Origin: JBBRCE01 sp038205115
GTDB taxonomy: Bacteria; Planctomycetota; Planctomycetia; Pirellulales; JBBRCE01
Direction: 5' to 3'
Length of the DNA stretch: 7,734 bases
Assembly (NCBI GenBank): GCA_038205115.1
Contig: JBBRCE010000098.1
Coordinates: forward strand, 1 to 7,734
The position numbers and the translations under genes were made by a program. The number at the start of each line of letters is the position of its first letter. Position 1 is the stretch's first letter. Below the pieces are notes generated by a model. It was not told where the DNA came from. It made no database searches and saw only the letters and a list, made by a program, of their open reading frames with translations. Of the stretch, positions 5,570-7,734 are shown piece after piece.

Positions 5570-5773
5570 CTAACGTCCGCGCGTAGGCGGAACGAACGGT
5601 ATCACACGCGGCCGTTCAGGCGGTTGGGGGCCACGCAATTCAACCGCGCGGGTCCGCATCTGTTTCGCTTCTTCGAACGCCTCGTCACGAGCTAGGCCGG
5701 GAGGCGAGCCCATTGCCTTACGCAACGCAGCGAACGCTTCAAGCTCTAACCTGTTAATTTCGTCCTCGTTCAT
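5570..5773 (-). CDS. Small hypothetical protein, translationally coupled
   Basis: The 67-residue product begins MNEDEINRLELEAFAALRKA and continues as a charged, probably helical segment (ARDEAFEEAKQMRTRAVEL) to a proline/arginine-rich tail (QPPERPRVIPFVPPTRGR). I do not recognise a named family, although short rhizobial proteins with an L-E-AFAALR-AM-PPG core look similar. There is no membrane segment. Its ATG overlaps the stop of the upstream gene as ATGA, and it has no clear Shine-Dalgarno of its own, so it is probably translated by coupling. It is the second gene of a two-gene operon. Confidence 0.6.
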   Translation of the reverse strand: MNEDEINRLELEAFAALRKAMGSPPGLARDEAFEEAKQMRTRAVELRGPQPPERPRVIPFVPPTRGR

Positions 5774-6042
5774 GCGCGCACCACGATCAGTTGACGCCAG
5801 CTATAGGCAAGCAGTAAGCTATCTGAACGCACTATGCCTTTGCGCGTTTTTCCAGCTTCGACGCCCAATTTTACCCCCGATCTGTAGTGCGTCATCCCTT
5901 GCTCTAATCGTTCCGGGGGGATGACAGGGACGGCGGCATGCGCACCGGCGATCAGTCTCCAGCCCGCAATAAAACCTCTAGAAAACGGCTGTTCGCGAAC
6001 TGTGTAGTTTGACTTAGTGGAAGGCTGATCGAGATGTTGCAT
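5770..6042 (-). CDS. Small hypothetical protein with an FxxGFxxGW motif
   Basis: Starting at the ATG at 6042 the product is 90 residues: MQHLDQPS, then FSRGFIAGWRLIAGAHAAVPVI, PPERLEQGMTHYRSGVKLGV, and a basic end. The motif FxxGFxxGWxxxxG, a proline-rich loop, then GxTxYxxGxxxG recurs in short proteins I recall from rhizobial genomes and prophages; the role is unknown. The open frame extends to a TTG at 6114, but no ribosome binding site supports that and the extra residues look random. The ATG at 6042 also has only a weak site. The stop overlaps the start of the next gene. The palindrome at 6195-6211 lies upstream, suggesting control by the neighbouring regulator. Confidence 0.6.
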   Translation of the reverse strand: MQHLDQPSTKSNYTVREQPFSRGFIAGWRLIAGAHAAVPVIPPERLEQGMTHYRSGVKLGVEAGKTRKGIVRSDSLLLAYSWRQLIVVRA

Positions 6043-6194
6043 GACGCGCGTACTCACAACTATGTGCGGTACGCAAAATACGTCCGCAGCTTGCGAACGG
6101 CAGACGCAGAACAAATTCTTTGTTGACCCGCCGAGGTGAACACTCTGTTGTGGTCGTCAATTGATTAAAACTTTCTTGATTTAAGGGCCTGTGC

Positions 6195-6211
6195 CTACCC
6201 ATACTGGGTAG
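6195..6211. promoter_or_regulatory. Palindromic operator candidate, site A
   Basis: CTACCCATACTGGGTAG is a perfect 7-bp inverted repeat with a 3-base centre. It lies 25 bases past the regulator stop codon and 153 bases before the ATG of the small-gene operon. The same half-sites recur at 6767-6783 on the other side of the regulator. Confidence 0.7.
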
Positions 6212-6235
6212 TGTCCACGAACACGAAAGTTTCAA

Positions 6236-6715
6236 CTATAGATCATCAGGCCCCGTGATGCCTGCCCGTCGTAGGTCCCGCAAAAGCTTTTTCACCAACA
6301 GTACATTTGTCATTTGCAGCTCGTGATTGTTCCCGAACTTAAACTGGTTTTCTCCACTGACAATCAGGCCGTCCTCGCCTTCCAACAATATCTCGCGTTT
6401 CTTTAATCGGTCTACGCGGCGTCTAACTGTCTCCAATGGTAAGCCCAGAAATCTGGAAAGCGCGGCCCGAGAAACCCCTTGTTTCACTGCATCAGGCTCG
6501 ACCGCTTCTAGGTTGGCAAAGGTTTTGTCCAACCCGGCGTCCTTCATAACATTTATTACGTTCGCATTCAGGACAGCGTGGATAATCAGAAGGTCAAGCG
6601 GTTCAAAGTTATAATGTCGAAACAACTCGCTTATCGAGCAGAGCACATAAGCAAGAGAATGACGGGACACAGCGCGAGCACGATCATGCGCTTTATTTCG
6701 ATCAACAGCGGTCAT
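6236..6715 (-). CDS. Winged-helix transcriptional regulator
   Basis: The 159-residue product has a helical N-terminal half with LDLLIIHAVLNANVINVMKD and a winged helix-turn-helix at residues about 85-125: GVSRAALSRFLGLPLETVRRRVDRLKKREILLEGEDGLIVS. The S-x-x-ALSRFLGLPLETVRRRV segment is the recognition unit and GLIVS the wing. I recognise this layout from an unnamed regulator group in alphaproteobacteria, loosely MarR-like. No sensing domain is obvious, so the ligand is unknown. The start is well fixed by GGAG 5 bases upstream of the ATG. A TATAGT -10 box lies 27 bases before the start codon, with a palindrome over the -35 region, so autoregulation is likely. Confidence 0.78.
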   Translation of the reverse strand: MTAVDRNKAHDRARAVSRHSLAYVLCSISELFRHYNFEPLDLLIIHAVLNANVINVMKDAGLDKTFANLEAVEPDAVKQGVSRAALSRFLGLPLETVRRRVDRLKKREILLEGEDGLIVSGENQFKFGNNHELQMTNVLLVKKLLRDLRRAGITGPDDL

Positions 6716-6741
6716 CTTTGCTCCAAGGCCAACGAAACCCC

Positions 6742-6770
6742 ACTATACCGATTGGATTCCGACTTGCTAC
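6742..6770 (-). promoter_or_regulatory. Promoter of the winged-helix regulator
   Basis: On the minus strand TATAGT (6747-6742) is a good -10 box, 27 bases before the ATG. The -35 position at 16-17 bases (TAGCAA or GTAGCA) is poor and overlaps the palindrome at 6767-6783. A weak -35 buried in an operator is a common arrangement for autoregulation. Confidence 0.45.
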
Positions 6771-6783
6771 CCACAATGGGTAT
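6767..6783. promoter_or_regulatory. Palindromic operator candidate, site B
   Basis: CTACCCACAATGGGTAT has the same half-sites as site A with one mismatch (13 of 14 arm positions identical) and the same 3-base spacing. It overlaps the -35 region of the regulator gene, 52 bases before its ATG. Confidence 0.7.
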
Positions 6784-6904
6784 CCCAAGTCTTGCCTAGC
6801 TAAACCCTCGCAGACGATAATGAGATTCTCTGGCGGTGGGTTTGAGTCGATGCCTATCAGTACCGATAAACGAAGCCAGTCGCGCGTCGAGTTTTCGCGC
6901 GGGA

Positions 6905-7560
6905 TAACGCCATCTCAGTCGCCACGTTCGGCAGCGTCTTCATCAGAAAGTGCGTCGCACCCATCCGCATCTTCAACGTGGCGAACGCATGCTCGACGGT
7001 TTCGCAGTGCACACGCATTGGCTTGCGGGTTCTGATCGAGCCGCGTCTGCGCGGCCTCGACAACGTGTTCGTGTTCTCAGCGTTTGATGGGCGCTCGTTG
7101 GACGTTGTGCATTGATCCTTGAGCGGGCATGTGCGGCACGCTTTGGTAAAGTAAATCCGCATATTCTGGCCATTCATCAGCGGTGAAGTGGTGCGCCAGC
7201 TTCTCGCCGGCCGGGCCAGCGATATACATCGTCTTTGGCCAAATAAACAAAATCAGGTTTCCCAAAACGGCCCGCCGACTTAGTACCCGAGGTTTGCGGC
7301 TTGGGCAGTGTGACCGCGACGCCGGTCCGTTCGCATGCCAGGATTTCTTCACCTTTAAAGTAACCCGATCCGCAACGACGTCCAAGTTATCGCTGTACAG
7401 CGCGGCTTTCGCCGCCTGCGCCATCGTCGCCAGTTGCGATCTATCGGTACCGATATTGGTGACCGCGTGCGCGACAACCAGAGGTCCTTGGCGCTGTCGC
7501 GAGGCGGTGCCATGGCTCGCGGCTACTTGCGCGTTTATTGCTGTGTTGAAGAGTGGCGTA
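6905..7560 (-). pseudogene. Decayed IS1182-family transposase
   Basis: Joining frames on the minus strand rebuilds the C-terminal half of a DDE transposase of the IS1182 type. The pieces, in order, are LVVAHAVTNIGTDRSQL...DNLDVVADR (to 7365); GYFKGEEILACE...LPKPQTSG...KPDFVYLAKDD (7362 to about 7212, one base lost before it); AGEKLAHHFTADE (7211-7173); NGQNMRIYFTKACRTCPLKDQCTT (from 7174); IKR, stop, EHEHVVEAAQTRLDQNPQA (7088-7020); and MRVHCETVEHAFATLKMRMGATHF...EMAL (7018-6905). At least five frameshifts and one Trp-to-stop change separate these pieces. Similarity ends at EMAL, so the last part is also lost. The N-terminal half is absent. No terminal inverted repeats were found. Confidence 0.85.
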
Positions 7561-7583
7561 AAGACGGCAGAAAATGGCATGGG

Positions 7584-7733
7584 TCAAATTCCGATGCCCC
7601 GGCCTCTGCCGAGATCGATGCCGTGAGTGAAGGCCAATTCCTGGCCGAGTCGGCGGCCTGATTCGAACGCGATGCCGAGGTCTTGCTTTCGGATGGCGAG
7701 GATGGATTCCAGTTGTGGATCGCGTTCGAGGCT
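7584..7733 (-). CDS. C-terminal end of a probable TraA-type conjugative relaxase (partial)
   Basis: The last 49 residues of a gene that enters from the right edge are visible. They contain SLERDPQLESIL, IRKQDLGIAFESGRRLGQEL and DLGRGRGIGI just before the TGA. This matches my memory of the C-terminus of Ti-type TraA relaxases in rhizobia (ERDP-LES-L, LG, RGRGIG at the end). TraA nicks the transfer origin and unwinds DNA during conjugation, but its relaxase and helicase domains would lie outside the window, so intactness cannot be judged. The IS1182 remnant lies about 25 bases beyond the stop codon. Confidence 0.6.
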   Translation of the reverse strand, partial: SLERDPQLESILAIRKQDLGIAFESGRRLGQELAFTHGIDLGRGRGIGI

Positions 7734-7734
7734 T

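Noticed and set aside
5199..5695. Plus-strand frames across the integrase start and the intergenic region
   Set aside because: They are antisense to a recognised integrase and the rest resembles frames over intergenic repeats.
6014..6235. 73-residue minus-strand frame between the regulator and the small-gene operon
   Set aside because: It overlaps the operator candidate, has no domain and runs through the upstream region and start of the small-gene operon.
1..7734. CRISPR array, tRNA or rRNA genes
   Set aside because: No regularly spaced repeats and no T-arm-like or rRNA-like segments were seen on reading both strands.

Overview
The window looks like accessory DNA from an alphaproteobacterium, most likely a Bradyrhizobium-like member of the Hyphomicrobiales. 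This is inferred from the protein families, the moderately high GC and the amount of decayed mobile DNA. No database search was possible, so family names rest on recognised motifs.

Positions 1-3140 hold five genes that all read on the minus strand. In transcription order they are a small AlpA/excisionase-like HTH protein (3025-2741), a winged-helix protein resembling replication proteins of rhizobial integrated elements (2681-1695), a 148-residue protein like the tail of a serine recombinase (1649-1203), a protein of the 'MGGxGSG' family (1095-658) and a DUF6508 protein (561-91). A sigma70-like promoter at 3112-3138 drives this side. Its leader carries an intrinsic-terminator hairpin, an alternative pairing partner and a short leader ORF, which together suggest attenuation.

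Positions 3171-3835 hold three short genes that look like ordinary rhizobial genes: a histidine-rich 70-residue protein on the plus strand followed by a strong terminator, a 58-residue acidic protein on the plus strand, and a convergent Myb/SANT-like DNA-binding protein on the minus strand. From 3836 to 4570 I see no convincing gene. This stretch contains a 16-bp terminator-like hairpin at 4292-4330 that could end a small RNA.

Positions 4571-5260 hold an unassigned 76-residue ORF abutting the decayed 5' part of a tyrosine recombinase gene, which has one frameshift and has lost its catalytic half. Positions 5570-6042 hold two coupled small genes of unknown function. They lie next to a winged-helix regulator (6715-6236) that is flanked on both sides by the same 17-bp palindrome, which looks like a private operator for the regulator and the small-gene operon.

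Positions 6905-7560 are a heavily frameshifted IS1182-type transposase remnant. The window ends with the last 49 codons of a probable TraA-type conjugative relaxase (7733-7584). Overall the window reads as the edge of an old conjugative or symbiosis island, with several dead recombination genes and a few intact small regulators.
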